A stretch of DNA of 64,000 nt from Profundibacterium mesophilum KAUST100406-0324 (GTDB lineage: Bacteria > Pseudomonadota > Alphaproteobacteria > Rhodobacterales > Rhodobacteraceae). Location of the stretch: assembly GCF_009835145.1 (NCBI RefSeq), contig NZ_APKE01000001.1, positions 62,001 to 126,000 of the forward strand, read 5' to 3'. The position numbers and the translations under genes are program-made. The notes below the pieces were generated by a model that saw only the letters and a list, made by a program, of their open reading frames with translations, did not search any database and was not told the DNA's origin. Below, one piece after another: positions 1 through 8,807 of this stretch. The stretch's first letter is position 1, and every line of letters starts with the position of its first letter.

Positions 1-953
1 ACGAAGAGAAGCAGGAGCGTCGCGAGCCCCATATTCACCTCGGAGAGCACCTTGACGCCGCCCTCGAGCCCGCGCAGCACCGAGACGAGCGCCACGGCGG
101 TGATCAGCGAGATCAGGATGACCTGCGTGGTGACACCGTTCGGGATGAAGTCGAACATGAAGGACAGGCCGGCATTGGCCTGCTGCGCGCCGAAGCCCAG
201 CGAGGTCGCGAGACCGAAGAGCGTGGCAAAGACGGCGAGGATGTCGATCACGTGACCGGTCCAGCCCCAGATGCGCTCGCCGAAGATCGGGTAGAACGCG
301 GAGCGGATGGTGAGCGGCAGACCCTTGTTGTAGGAGAAGAGTGCGAGCGCGAGCGCCACGATCGCGTAGATCGCCCAAGGGTGCAGACCCCAGTGATAGA
401 TGGTCGCGGCAAGGCCCATCTCGCTTGCACGCGCGACGTTTTCGGCGATGACGCTGCCATCCTCGGCGAAGGGCGAGGGCGTGCCCAGCGGCTCGGAAAT
501 GGCCATGTGGTAGACCGGCTCGAGCACGCCGAAGAACATCAGGCCGATGCCCATGCCGGCAGCGAAGAGCATCGCGAACCAGCCCAGATAGGTGTAGTCG
601 GGGGTCGCATCGGCGCCGCCGAGCCTGACCTTGCCCCAGGGGGTGAAGATCAGCACGAGGCAGAACAGCACGAAGATGTTCGCCGCGCCCATGAAGAACC
701 AGTCGAAGGTCGAGGTGAGCCAGGGCCGCATGGCCCCGAACATCGCCGAAGCCTGCTCCTGGAACACGAGGGCATAGAAGACGAAAAGGACGATACTGAC
801 CCCGGAGATCAGGAAGACGGGGTTATGGATATCGAGCCCGAACGGTCCGATCTGCGTCTCGATATTGTCCTGGCCGACCTCGTAATCCGTATCGATCAAG
901 CTCACCCGGCCCTCGGGCTCGGGTATTCCGGGTGGTGATGTCTGGTCTGTCAT
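1..953 (-). CDS. BCCT-family betaine/DMSP-type transporter (3' end outside window)
   Basis: This is a sodium-coupled secondary transporter of the betaine/choline/carnitine family in the inner membrane. Only about the first 317 residues are present; the gene runs off the left edge. The family signature is clear: GMGIGLMFFG at residues 133-142, YHWGLHPWA at 186-194 and a long conserved helix from G230 to about G253. The GMGIG form, rather than the GMGID form of proton-coupled choline carriers, is typical of betaine-type members. The Trp box that would refine the substrate lies in the missing part. It follows acuI and dmdA on the same strand, 206 bp downstream, so DMSP import is a reasonable inference (compare DddT). 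The family is certain; the substrate is not. Confidence 0.9.
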   Translation of the reverse strand, partial: MTDQTSPPGIPEPEGRVSLIDTDYEVGQDNIETQIGPFGLDIHNPVFLISGVSIVLFVFYALVFQEQASAMFGAMRPWLTSTFDWFFMGAANIFVLFCLVLIFTPWGKVRLGGADATPDYTYLGWFAMLFAAGMGIGLMFFGVLEPVYHMAISEPLGTPSPFAEDGSVIAENVARASEMGLAATIYHWGLHPWAIYAIVALALALFSYNKGLPLTIRSAFYPIFGERIWGWTGHVIDILAVFATLFGLATSLGFGAQQANAGLSFMFDFIPNGVTTQVILISLITAVALVSVLRGLEGGVKVLSEVNMGLATLLLLF

Positions 954-1096
954 GCGCCAACTCCTTTTGTATCTTCTCGTTCTTGTTGCGCGTTGCGCGG
1001 CTGGCCCGCCACGGAAAGGATCCGTGGCGCGTCCCGGTCAACACGTCATGCAGAGGGCGCTAGCTAACAGGTATGGGCGTCGTAGTGCAAACCGCT

Positions 1097-1141
1097 TGGC
1101 GCCCCGCGATGTCCCGAAGGTGGGACGGCCGCGGGGCGCCA
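1097..1141 (-). terminator. Hairpin downstream of acuI
   Basis: An 11-bp GC-rich inverted repeat (1097-1107 with 1131-1141) encloses a second small stem (1111-1115 with 1122-1126). It begins 18 bases after the acuI stop codon. There is no clear U-tract on the minus strand, so it could be an attenuating or RNA-stabilising hairpin between acuI and the transporter gene rather than a full terminator. Confidence 0.45.
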
Positions 1142-1159
1142 GGGATCGGCGGGCCGGGC

Positions 1160-2149
1160 TCAGGCGTTCACGTCGACGAGGACGCGCCCCTTCACCTTGC
1201 CCGCGAGGATGTCGGCGCCGAGACGCGGCAGATCGTCCAGCGTCGCCGGCTGCACCATCTCCTCGAGCCGCTCCATCGGCAGGTCCGTGGTGATCCGCTT
1301 CCAGGCCCGCAGGCGGTTGTCATAGGGCTGCATGACGCTGTCGATCCCCAGAAGGTTCACCCCCCGGAGCAGGAACGGCACGACGCTCGCCGGCAGCCCG
1401 GCGCCGCCCGCGAGGCCGACGGCCGCAACGGAGGCGCCGTATTTCATCTGTCCCAGCACGCGTGCGAGCATCGCACCGCCGACGGCATCGACGCATCCCG
1501 CCCAATTCTCCGATTCCAGCGGACGCTTGACCGTCTCGGCAAGATCGTCGCGCGGCACGATCTGGCTCGCGCCGAGCGCGGTGAGATAGTCCGCGTTGTC
1601 CGGCCGGCCGGTCACCGCCGCGACCTCGTGGCCGCATTTGGCCAGGATCGCCGTGGCCACCGAACCGACCCCGCCCGAGGCGCCCGTCACGAGGACCGGC
1701 CCCTGTCCCGGCTTCAGGCCGTGATCCTCGAGCGCCATCACGGCCAGCATCGCGGTGAAGCCCGCGGTGCCCACCGCCATCGCCTGGCGCGTGCTCAGCC
1801 CATCGGGCAGCGGCACCAGCCAGTCGGCCTTGACGCGCGCCTTCTGCGCATAGCCGCCCCAATGCGCCTCGCCCACGCGCCAGCCGGTCAGCACGACCTT
1901 GTCGCCCGGTGCGTAGCGGTCATCGGAGCTTTCTTCGACCGTTCCGGCGAAATCGATGCCCGGCACATGCGGGTAGTTGCGCACGAGGCCGCCGCCGGGG
2001 CCGATGGTCAGGCCGTCCTTGTAGTTCACGGTCGAGTAGTCGACCGCGACCGTGACCTCGCCTTCGGGCAAGCGGCTTTCGTCGATCTCCTGCACGCTTG
2101 CGGAGGTCTTGCCGTCCTCGCCCTTCTCGACCAGTAGCGCCTTAAACAT
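1160..2149 (-). CDS. acuI: Acrylyl-CoA reductase AcuI
   Basis: This NADPH-dependent reductase of the medium-chain dehydrogenase/quinone oxidoreductase superfamily (YhdH/AcuI type) converts acryloyl-CoA to propionyl-CoA, which detoxifies the acrylate formed from DMSP. At 329 residues it has the usual length. A GroES-like N-terminal domain (about 1-125) is followed by a Rossmann domain with the motif VTGASGGVGSVA near residues 153-164. There are no zinc ligands, as expected for this subgroup. The start has a strong purine-rich ribosome binding site (GAGGGAGA). The gene begins 12 bases after the dmdA stop, so the two are almost certainly cotranscribed, an arrangement known from roseobacters. Confidence 0.92.
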   Translation of the reverse strand: MFKALLVEKGEDGKTSASVQEIDESRLPEGEVTVAVDYSTVNYKDGLTIGPGGGLVRNYPHVPGIDFAGTVEESSDDRYAPGDKVVLTGWRVGEAHWGGYAQKARVKADWLVPLPDGLSTRQAMAVGTAGFTAMLAVMALEDHGLKPGQGPVLVTGASGGVGSVATAILAKCGHEVAAVTGRPDNADYLTALGASQIVPRDDLAETVKRPLESENWAGCVDAVGGAMLARVLGQMKYGASVAAVGLAGGAGLPASVVPFLLRGVNLLGIDSVMQPYDNRLRAWKRITTDLPMERLEEMVQPATLDDLPRLGADILAGKVKGRVLVDVNA

Positions 2150-2161
2150 ACTCTCTCTCCC

Positions 2162-3271
2162 TCAGTTCCAGAACTTGCCGCGCACCATGGCGTCGCGGGG
2201 TCCCTCGGATGTCTCGACCCTGAGCTGCGTGCCGGGATCCCAATGCGTCATGCGCACCATGCCGATCGCGACATTGGTGCCGTGGTCGGGAGACCAGATG
2301 GCCGAGCTGACCCGTCCGACGCGTGTCTCCCCGGCCATCAGGGGCCAGAGCCGGTCGCAACCGGGCACCCGATCCCCCGCGATCTCTATGGGCCGGATCT
2401 GACGGATCGGCCCCTCGATGGCAACCCTGAGCAGCGCATCGCGCCCGATGCAACCGATGGCGCTATGGGTGTCGCAAAAACGGCCAAGCCCGCATTCATG
2501 CGGGGTGTTCTCGCGCGTCATGTCGTTGCCATAGCTCAGAAGACCCCCCTCGATCCGCTCGATCAGGTTGGGGCAGCCGGCGCGAATGTCGAACTCCGCC
2601 CCCGCCTCCAGAAGCGCGTTCCACAGCGGCATGGCGACGTCCCGATCGCCCGCCTCGACATAGATCTCGAAGCCGCCCTGCTTGGAATAGCCCGAGCGCG
2701 CGATCAGAAGATCATGCCCCATGAAGGGAAACCTGGCGAAGCGGAAAAAGCGCAGCGCGGCCGCCTCCGTACCGAAGACCTTCTCGATGAGCGCGTCGGA
2801 CCGGGGGCCCTGAACCGCCAGCGGCGAGACATCGGGCTCGTCGACGAGCACGTCGAGCCTGAGCCCGTAGACCACGCCCTTCACCCAGAGCAGCAGGTCG
2901 CTGTCGGCGATCGAAATCCACCAGCGATCCTCGCCGAGCTTGAGGGCGACCGGATCGTTCAACATGCCGCCCGTCTCGTCCACGATCGGCACGTAGAAGC
3001 AGCGCCCGGCCTCCATGCCGGACAGGTTGCGCGGGGTCAGCATCTGCATCAGGCGCGAGGCGTCCGGCCCGCGGATCTCGACCTGCCGCTCGCAGGCCAC
3101 GTCCCAGAGCTGCACCGCGCTCTTGAGGTGGTGGTAGTCCTCCTCGACCGACGCGAAGACTGTCGGCAGGAGCATGTGGTTGTAGACGGTATATCCCTTG
3201 ACCCCGGCCGCCTCGACCCCTTCCGAAAAGGGTGTGCGGCGGATCCGGCGGGAGGGCGCGATCAAAGCCAT
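2162..3271 (-). CDS. dmdA: Dimethylsulfoniopropionate demethylase DmdA
   Basis: This tetrahydrofolate-dependent, GcvT-like enzyme demethylates DMSP to methylmercaptopropionate, the first step of the sulfur-assimilating DMSP route. The protein has 369 residues from the chosen ATG, which has an AGGAAGGGG ribosome binding site; an upstream in-frame start would add 19 residues without such a site. The N-terminal RRTPFSEGVEAAGVKGYTVY and the C-terminal-half block YGNDMTRENTPHECGLGRFC match DmdA rather than ordinary glycine-cleavage T proteins. It leads a minus-strand operon with acuI and probably the BCCT transporter. Regulation is not visible in the sequence. Confidence 0.93.
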   Translation of the reverse strand: MALIAPSRRIRRTPFSEGVEAAGVKGYTVYNHMLLPTVFASVEEDYHHLKSAVQLWDVACERQVEIRGPDASRLMQMLTPRNLSGMEAGRCFYVPIVDETGGMLNDPVALKLGEDRWWISIADSDLLLWVKGVVYGLRLDVLVDEPDVSPLAVQGPRSDALIEKVFGTEAAALRFFRFARFPFMGHDLLIARSGYSKQGGFEIYVEAGDRDVAMPLWNALLEAGAEFDIRAGCPNLIERIEGGLLSYGNDMTRENTPHECGLGRFCDTHSAIGCIGRDALLRVAIEGPIRQIRPIEIAGDRVPGCDRLWPLMAGETRVGRVSSAIWSPDHGTNVAIGMVRMTHWDPGTQLRVETSEGPRDAMVRGKFWN

Positions 3272-3428
3272 GCGAGACCCCTTCCTCGAAGCGCCGGGCG
3301 TCTCGCCCGAACGCGTGTTTCTCGGCAAGCATCCATGCTCGGCATATTCGCGGGGCGCGCGGCGGCGACGTTCGAGGCGCCAGCCGCGACATCCCGCATG
3401 CCCGGCACCCCGGGGACGGGGCGGCCGC

Positions 3429-4139
3429 CTACTTGCCCGGTCCCGACCAGTCGATCGGGCAGAGCTCGGCCGATTTGCCGCCGAAATCCCACACCCGGCC
3501 GTAATCGCGCACCCGGCTCTTGAGCCCGCGCGCCGCGATGATGTCGGGGCCCATCCAGTATTTCGAGTTCGAGACCATCACGGGATGTTCCGGGGATGCG
3601 CCGGCGAGCATCTCGATCTCGCCCTGGATCTTGCGGCCGATGGTGATCGCACGGCGGTTGCCCTCGCGCCGGATCTCGACCGTCTCGCGCTCGGCGCCGA
3701 TGATCTCGGAGACGAGCAAGGTGAAGAGGCCGGTCGTGCCCCCGGCCGCGCCGCTGAGGATCTTCAGCAGCCCGTTATAGGCTTTCTGGCTGGCGCGCTC
3801 GTCGATATAGGCCGCCACCTTCCAGTTGCCTTCCGCCATGCGGCCGGGAATATCGACCAGCAGGCCGATATTGATCCCGTCAAGCGGCTCGCCCTCGAAA
3901 TGCCCCTTGTCGACGGCGATGGCCATCCAGGCATGGCAATGGCCCTCGGTCGGCGGATGCTGCCCCAGCGACACGACACAGGGACAGAAAACATCGCACG
4001 AGCAGTTCAGGAACAGCTCTCCCTGCATCCGCCATTCCGTCGGCTGGCTCTTGCGCCGCAGCGGATTCGCCATCTGCTGCACGATACGGTCGCGCACGCG
4101 CAGCCGGTCCGACGGCGCCTTGTCTTGTGTCCTGGCCAT
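3429..4139 (-). CDS. DUF1326 Cys-rich cytoplasmic protein
   Basis: The protein has 236 residues, no signal peptide and no membrane segment. It belongs to the DUF1326 family, whose hallmark is the N-terminal cysteine cluster seen here as NCSCDVFCPC (C46, C48, C52, C54), with C68 and H67/H69 nearby in GHCHAW. The rest is predicted beta-rich and lacks recognisable catalytic motifs. The biochemical role of the family is not established; the cluster suggests metal binding. The start has a GGGAGG site. The gene lies 12 bases after the DUF2182 gene, and the two probably form one operon and one system. A substrate or metal cannot be read from the sequence. Confidence 0.85.
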   Translation of the reverse strand: MARTQDKAPSDRLRVRDRIVQQMANPLRRKSQPTEWRMQGELFLNCSCDVFCPCVVSLGQHPPTEGHCHAWMAIAVDKGHFEGEPLDGINIGLLVDIPGRMAEGNWKVAAYIDERASQKAYNGLLKILSGAAGGTTGLFTLLVSEIIGAERETVEIRREGNRRAITIGRKIQGEIEMLAGASPEHPVMVSNSKYWMGPDIIAARGLKSRVRDYGRVWDFGGKSAELCPIDWSGPGK

Positions 4140-4151
4140 TCTCGTCCTCCC

Positions 4152-4925
4152 TCAAGATAGCAGACCCGTCGCGAGCACCATCGATGTCATCCCCCCCGCC
4201 AGCAATGCCGAGCCGATGGGACGCATCAGGTAGTGACCGACCTGCGGCAGTTTCTCGAGCACCATGAAGAAAGTGGCAAGTCCCATCCAGAGCAGATTCA
4301 TCACCCCGCCGGTAAATCCGAGCACCATGTAGCCCCAGCAGCACCCGCAGCAGTAGAGCCCGAGAGTGCCGCCCATGCGGATGCCGCCCCAAATGCCGGG
4401 GCGCCAGTGGCCCAGGAAATGGGTCATCGGTGCATGGCACACGCCATGGCAGATCGCCTTGGTCCGGCTGAACTGGAAGAGGCCGACCAGCGACAAGAGC
4501 GCCCCCGTCACCCAAAGCGACGTGGCCCGGCCCATCCCGTCGATCAGGCCCGCGCCGAGCAGGGCGAACTGCCCTCCGGTGATCAGGACGGCGAAACCGA
4601 TCCAGGCGAGCATGTAACCCGCGAGAACCCCAATCCAGCCGCCCCAGGTCGCGTTCATCGCGTAGATGAGATCCTCGTAGGCCCTGAGCGTCGGCACCAT
4701 GGTCGGCAGCATCATCGCCGCCATCATCACCGCCCACATGCCGAGCAGGACATCGAAGGGCGCCGGGCCCATCATCGCGCCCATTCCCTCGGCCGGGCGC
4801 CCGAGCAGATCGACACCGGCCTGCCGGCTCATCGCGTACATGACGGCCCATGCGGCGAGGATCGCAGCGAAAAAGCCGATCCAAAGGACATTGCGAAGCG
4901 TGTGGCGGGGGGCGAAATAACTCAT
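4152..4925 (-). CDS. DUF2182 predicted metal-binding membrane protein
   Basis: The protein has 257 residues and about seven hydrophobic segments. It carries the DUF2182 hallmarks: a Met-rich helix MWAVMMAAMMLPTMVP (residues 63-78), a CHGVCH motif (159-164) between helices and a GLYCCGCCW motif (189-197) later in the chain. The Cys/His/Met pattern in and between membrane helices fits soft-metal handling such as copper, but this is inference. The ATG at 4925 is preferred over an upstream TTG because it has a GAGGA site at proper spacing. It sits directly upstream of the DUF1326 gene on the same strand. Confidence 0.87.
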   Translation of the reverse strand: MSYFAPRHTLRNVLWIGFFAAILAAWAVMYAMSRQAGVDLLGRPAEGMGAMMGPAPFDVLLGMWAVMMAAMMLPTMVPTLRAYEDLIYAMNATWGGWIGVLAGYMLAWIGFAVLITGGQFALLGAGLIDGMGRATSLWVTGALLSLVGLFQFSRTKAICHGVCHAPMTHFLGHWRPGIWGGIRMGGTLGLYCCGCCWGYMVLGFTGGVMNLLWMGLATFFMVLEKLPQVGHYLMRPIGSALLAGGMTSMVLATGLLS

Positions 4926-5194
4926 GGTCGAGGTCCTCAAGGTCGGCGCTCAGTGAACCCAAGGGGCCGGCGCCTGTCAAACACCATGCCTCGCGGAACG
5001 CGCCTTGGGCCAGGGAATGCGCGCCAAGGCAACAGGCGCCGCGGCGGAAGGCAGCGGCCTCGGTGTCACCGCCGCCCCCGGAGCCACCCCCACAAGTCCG
5101 CGTCCGGCGCGTCCGGCGCGCCGCGCGAAACGCCTTGTCTGCGCGCAAGCGGGGTCCTAGCGTTTCGCGCAACGCATTCATGAGGGAGTTCGAC

Positions 5195-6250
5195 ATGATG
5201 ACACGCCTGCCCCGCTTCGCCGCCGGCGCGCTTGCCGGCCTGATCGCCGTTCCGGCAACCGCCCAGGATGACGGATTGCTGGTTTTCGACTACTCGGGCT
5301 TCGAGGCGCCGGCCTTCCACGAGGCCTACACCGACACGCATGGCGGCAGTCCGGACTTCGCCTTCTTCGGTGACGAGGAGGAAGCCTTCCAGAAGATCCG
5401 TTCGGGCTTTCGCGTCGATGTCAGCCATGTCTGTGCGGGCTCGGTCAGCAAGTGGGTGGCCTCGGGCATTCTGGAGCCATGGGACACGAGCCGGATCCCG
5501 GCCTTCCCCGATCTCGACGCGAACTTGACGGGACGCGACGTGGGCGGCGCGGCCAATGCGCAGGAGGTTTATTTCCTGCCCACCGATTTCGGCTCGACCG
5601 CGATCGCCTATGACAGCGCGCAAGTCCCGGCAGAGGACGTGGCCAGCCTCGATGTGTTCCTCGATCCCGCCTATGCCGGCCGGGTGACATTGCCCGACAA
5701 CGTCGATGACGCCTATGCGCTCGCCTACCTCGCGACCGGCACGACCGACTGGACGGGCGCGAGCGACGCGCAGTTCGAGGCGGCCTCGCAATGGTTGCGC
5801 GACGTGCATCCGAACCTGCGCACCTACTGGACCGATCCCGCCGAACTGGCGCAGCTTCTCGCCTCAGGCGAAGTCCTGGTCGCCTGGGCCTGGAACGAGA
5901 CCCTGCCCACGATGACCGACGAGGGATTCACCATCGGCTTCGAGAGAATGCCCCGGGAGGGCTCCTCGCTGTGGCTGTGCGGCTACGTGAACCTCAAGGA
6001 TGGCGAGGGATCCGAGGACAAGGCCTACGACTTCGTCAACGCCATGCTCGATCCCTCCTCCACGCAGTCGTTGCTCGATGCCGGCTACGGGCACGCCAAC
6101 GCCGCCGCGATGAGCGAGATCGAAGCCGCCCGGCTCGATGCGGTGGGTCTCGGCCCGATCGAGGGCCCCGTTCTTGCGCAGCTGCCGATGGACAGCGCGC
6201 TGCGCCAGAAGCAAAGCGAGATCTTCGAGAAGATCAAGGCCGGCTTCTGA
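5195..6250 (+). CDS. Spermidine/putrescine-type periplasmic binding protein
   Basis: This extracellular solute-binding protein of the PotD/PotF family has 351 residues. A signal peptide (about 1-24, ending ATAQ before DDG) directs export. The mature part has typical features: VFDYSGFEAP at its start, a hinge region DFGSTAIAYD, and a C-terminal KQSEIFEKIKAGF like other PotD proteins. The start is chosen at the first ATG of a tandem pair, 6 bases after GAGGGAG. No ABC ATPase or permease gene is next to it, so it must serve a transporter encoded elsewhere or act as a sensor. Polyamines are the family's usual ligands, but the ligand here is unproven. Confidence 0.85.
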   Translation: MMTRLPRFAAGALAGLIAVPATAQDDGLLVFDYSGFEAPAFHEAYTDTHGGSPDFAFFGDEEEAFQKIRSGFRVDVSHVCAGSVSKWVASGILEPWDTSRIPAFPDLDANLTGRDVGGAANAQEVYFLPTDFGSTAIAYDSAQVPAEDVASLDVFLDPAYAGRVTLPDNVDDAYALAYLATGTTDWTGASDAQFEAASQWLRDVHPNLRTYWTDPAELAQLLASGEVLVAWAWNETLPTMTDEGFTIGFERMPREGSSLWLCGYVNLKDGEGSEDKAYDFVNAMLDPSSTQSLLDAGYGHANAAAMSEIEAARLDAVGLGPIEGPVLAQLPMDSALRQKQSEIFEKIKAGF

Positions 6251-6340
6251 AGACGGACGAAGAGAGCGCAAGGGGGCGGAGCGGGCAATTCGTCCTGCCC
6301 GCCCCTGCATGCTTGAAATCCCGGCCCGGGCGGTCTAAAT

Positions 6341-6656
6341 TCACCCTGTCCTTCGGGACTATGGTGATAAACGCGCAGATAATAAGCGGATCGGACCCGG
6401 GGGCGGTACCCGGCGGCTCCACCAAAAGCCCTTGTTGGGGGATAATGGGGCCGAAATAGGATCGACGGACGTCTAAAACTGTAGCTTTTACTCGGTGAGG
6501 TACCACCGTTATCGGTCCGTAAAGCATAGTTGCCAACAACAATCATGCTCCGGTCGCCGTTGCTGCGTAAGCAGTCACGGTAACCGATTTCTTAAGTCCT
6601 TGCCCCTAGCAGGGTAAGGCGGGGTTCGCAGGCACCTGGCAACAGAAGCCTGCACT
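6341..6656 (+). ncRNA. ssrA: Transfer-messenger RNA, circularly permuted two-piece form
   Basis: The alphaproteobacterial permuted order is plain. The acceptor piece comes first and ends in CCA at 6422-6424. After a 22-base intervening segment (6425-6446), the coding piece starts with GGGGCCG (6447-6453), which pairs with CGGCTCC (6414-6420) to form the acceptor stem. The tag reading frame runs from GCC at 6532 to TAA at 6568-6570 and encodes ANNNHAPVAVAA. The ends are approximate: a 3' hairpin lies at about 6630-6650 and the 5' end of the precursor is not defined. tmRNA rescues stalled ribosomes and tags the product for ClpXP. The gene for the adaptor SspB follows directly. Confidence 0.93.
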
Positions 6657-6742
6657 TTCCCCGGCTTCCCCTTTTCGCCCGGCCCACCCTTTTCATTGGT
6701 GGTGAATCGCTTATGCTTTTGCGCAGAGGACGAGGGATAACG

Positions 6743-7219
6743 ATGGCCAAAACGATCGATTATGGTAATTTGATGCATCGCGCCATGTGCGGGATGATCC
6801 AGAAGGTTCTCGACGATGTCGCGGCCAACGGGCTGCCGGGCGAGCATCACTTCTTCATCACCTTCGATACGATGCATCCCGATGTCGAAATCGCCGACTG
6901 GCTGTCGGACCGGTATCCCGGTGACATGACCGTCGTCGTGCAGCATTGGTATGACGGCCTCGAAGTCACGGATGAGGGGTTCTCGATCACCCTCAATTTC
7001 GGCGAATCCCCCGAGCCGCTCTATATTCCTTACGACGCGATCCGCACCTTCGTGGACCCGTCGGTGGAGTTCGGCCTGCGGTTCGAGAGCCAGCACGACA
7101 CGGGCGGGGAGGATGCCGACGACGAGGAGACCCCCACCGGCAAGGAGCCCGCGGCGCCGGATGGACCGCCCGCCAAGGGCGACGCGGACGTGGTGAGCCT
7201 CGACAGCTTCCGCAAGTAG
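6743..7219 (+). CDS. sspB: SspB-family ClpXP adaptor
   Basis: This small adaptor binds ssrA-tagged proteins and delivers them to the ClpXP protease. The protein has 158 residues from the ATG at 6743, which has a GAGGG site 6 bases upstream. The SspB-alpha core (about 5-125) is clear: [27 protein letters not shown] and VDPSVEFGL. An acidic, Pro-rich linker follows, and the chain ends in VVSLDSFRK, which corresponds to the C-terminal ClpX-binding peptide of this family. Its position directly after ssrA places substrate tag and adaptor side by side. Confidence 0.93.
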   Translation: MAKTIDYGNLMHRAMCGMIQKVLDDVAANGLPGEHHFFITFDTMHPDVEIADWLSDRYPGDMTVVVQHWYDGLEVTDEGFSITLNFGESPEPLYIPYDAIRTFVDPSVEFGLRFESQHDTGGEDADDEETPTGKEPAAPDGPPAKGDADVVSLDSFRK

Positions 7220-7310
7220 CGCGCCGCGGCGGCATTGCGAAGCCCGCGGCCGGGCTGTATCTGCTCTGCCGAGCCGTCCGAGGATGGGCGGACCAGCCCA
7301 AGGAGCCGCA

Positions 7311-8705
7311 ATGACCCAGACCCGCACCGAGACAGACAGCTTCGGCCCGCTCGACGTTCCCGCCGACAAGTATTGGGGCGCGCAGACGCAGCGCTCGATC
7401 CAGAACTTTCCCATCGGCTGGGAGCGCCAGCCCGTGGCGATCGTGCGCGCGCTGGGGGTCATCAAGCAGGCCTGCGCCGAGGCGAACAAGGCCAATGGCA
7501 AGCTTGACGCGAAACTGGCGGACGCGGTGATCGAGGCCGCCTCCGAAGTCGTCGCCGGCAAGCTCGACGACAACTTCCCCCTCGTCGTATGGCAGACGGG
7601 CTCGGGCACGCAGTCGAACATGAACGCCAACGAGGTCATCGCGAACCGCGCGATAGAGATTCTCGGCGGCACCATCGGTTCCAAGGACCCGGTGCATCCG
7701 AACGATCACTGCAACATGGGCCAGAGCTCGAACGACACCTTCCCCACGGCCATGCATATCGCCGCCGCGACGACCGCGCGCGACGTGCTGCTGCCCGGCC
7801 TTCGGACGCTGCATGCCGCGCTCGAGGAGAAGGTCGAGGCCTTCGCGGAGATCATCAAGATCGGCCGCACCCATACGATGGACGCGACGCCGCTGACGCT
7901 GGGGCAGGAATTCTCGGGCTATGCCCATCAGGTCGCGATGGGCATCAAGCGGATCGAGGCCGCCCTGCCCCGGATCCACGAGCTGGCGCAGGGCGGCACG
8001 GCCGTCGGAACCGGCCTCAACACCGCGCCGGACTGGGCGGAAACGGTCGCGGCCAACATGGCCCGCATCACCGGCATCGAGTTCGTCACTGCGCCCAACA
8101 AGTTCGAGGCGCTCGCCGCCCATGACGCCGTGGCCGAGATGTCGGGCGCCTGCCGCGTCGTGGCCTCCAGCCTCTACAAGATCGCCTCCGACATCAGGCT
8201 CCTGGGTTCGGGTCCGCGCTGCGGCCTGGGAGAGCTGATGCTGCCCGAGAACGAGCCGGGCTCGTCGATCATGCCCGGAAAGGTCAACCCGACGCAGGTC
8301 GAGGCGATGACACAGGTCTGCGCCCATGTCATGGGCAACGATGCCGCCGTGGGCTTCGCCGCGAGCCAGGGCCATTTCGAGCTCAACGTGATGAAGCCGA
8401 TGATGGCCTATAACCTGCTGCAGTCGATGCAGCTTCTCGGCGATGCCTGCGTGGCCTTCACCGACAATTGCGTGGCCGGCATCCGGGCCGACGAGACGCG
8501 GATCGAGAAGCTGATGCGCGAATCGCTCATGCTCGTCACCGCGCTCGCCCCCACGATCGGCTACGACAATGCGACCACCGTGGCCAAGACGGCGCACAAG
8601 AACGGCACGACGCTCAAGCAGGAGGCAATCGCCCTCGGCTTCGTCGACGAGCAGACGTTCGACGCGGTCGTTCGCCCCGAGAAGATGATCGGCCCGAAAA
8701 GCTGA
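7311..8705 (+). CDS. fumC: Fumarate hydratase class II
   Basis: This is the iron-independent fumarase, which interconverts fumarate and L-malate in the citric acid cycle; it is cytoplasmic and homotetrameric in the family. The protein has 464 residues, the usual size. The superfamily signature [13 protein letters not shown] is present near residues 319-331, as are the substrate-site elements [14 protein letters not shown] and [10 protein letters not shown]. The ATG at 7311 has an AAGGAG site. The gene stands alone on the plus strand and ends in a hairpin shared with the convergent gene. Confidence 0.97.
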   Translation: MTQTRTETDSFGPLDVPADKYWGAQTQRSIQNFPIGWERQPVAIVRALGVIKQACAEANKANGKLDAKLADAVIEAASEVVAGKLDDNFPLVVWQTGSGTQSNMNANEVIANRAIEILGGTIGSKDPVHPNDHCNMGQSSNDTFPTAMHIAAATTARDVLLPGLRTLHAALEEKVEAFAEIIKIGRTHTMDATPLTLGQEFSGYAHQVAMGIKRIEAALPRIHELAQGGTAVGTGLNTAPDWAETVAANMARITGIEFVTAPNKFEALAAHDAVAEMSGACRVVASSLYKIASDIRLLGSGPRCGLGELMLPENEPGSSIMPGKVNPTQVEAMTQVCAHVMGNDAAVGFAASQGHFELNVMKPMMAYNLLQSMQLLGDACVAFTDNCVAGIRADETRIEKLMRESLMLVTALAPTIGYDNATTVAKTAHKNGTTLKQEAIALGFVDEQTFDAVVRPEKMIGPKS

Positions 8706-8713
8706 AACGACAC

Positions 8714-8746
8714 CGGGCGCGGCACCATTCAAGGATGCCGCGCCCG
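8714..8746. terminator. Hairpin between convergent fumC and VPLPA-CTERM genes
   Basis: A perfect 11-bp GC-rich stem (8714-8724 with 8736-8746) has an 11-base loop and begins 9 bases after the fumC stop. It lies between convergent genes and could end transcription from both sides. No clear U-tract follows on the plus strand. Confidence 0.5.
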
Positions 8747-8807
8747 CGATCACGAGGGCCGGACCGCTCGCCGCGCCCGAAAGCGCGACGAAGCGGGTCG
8801 CCTGGGC

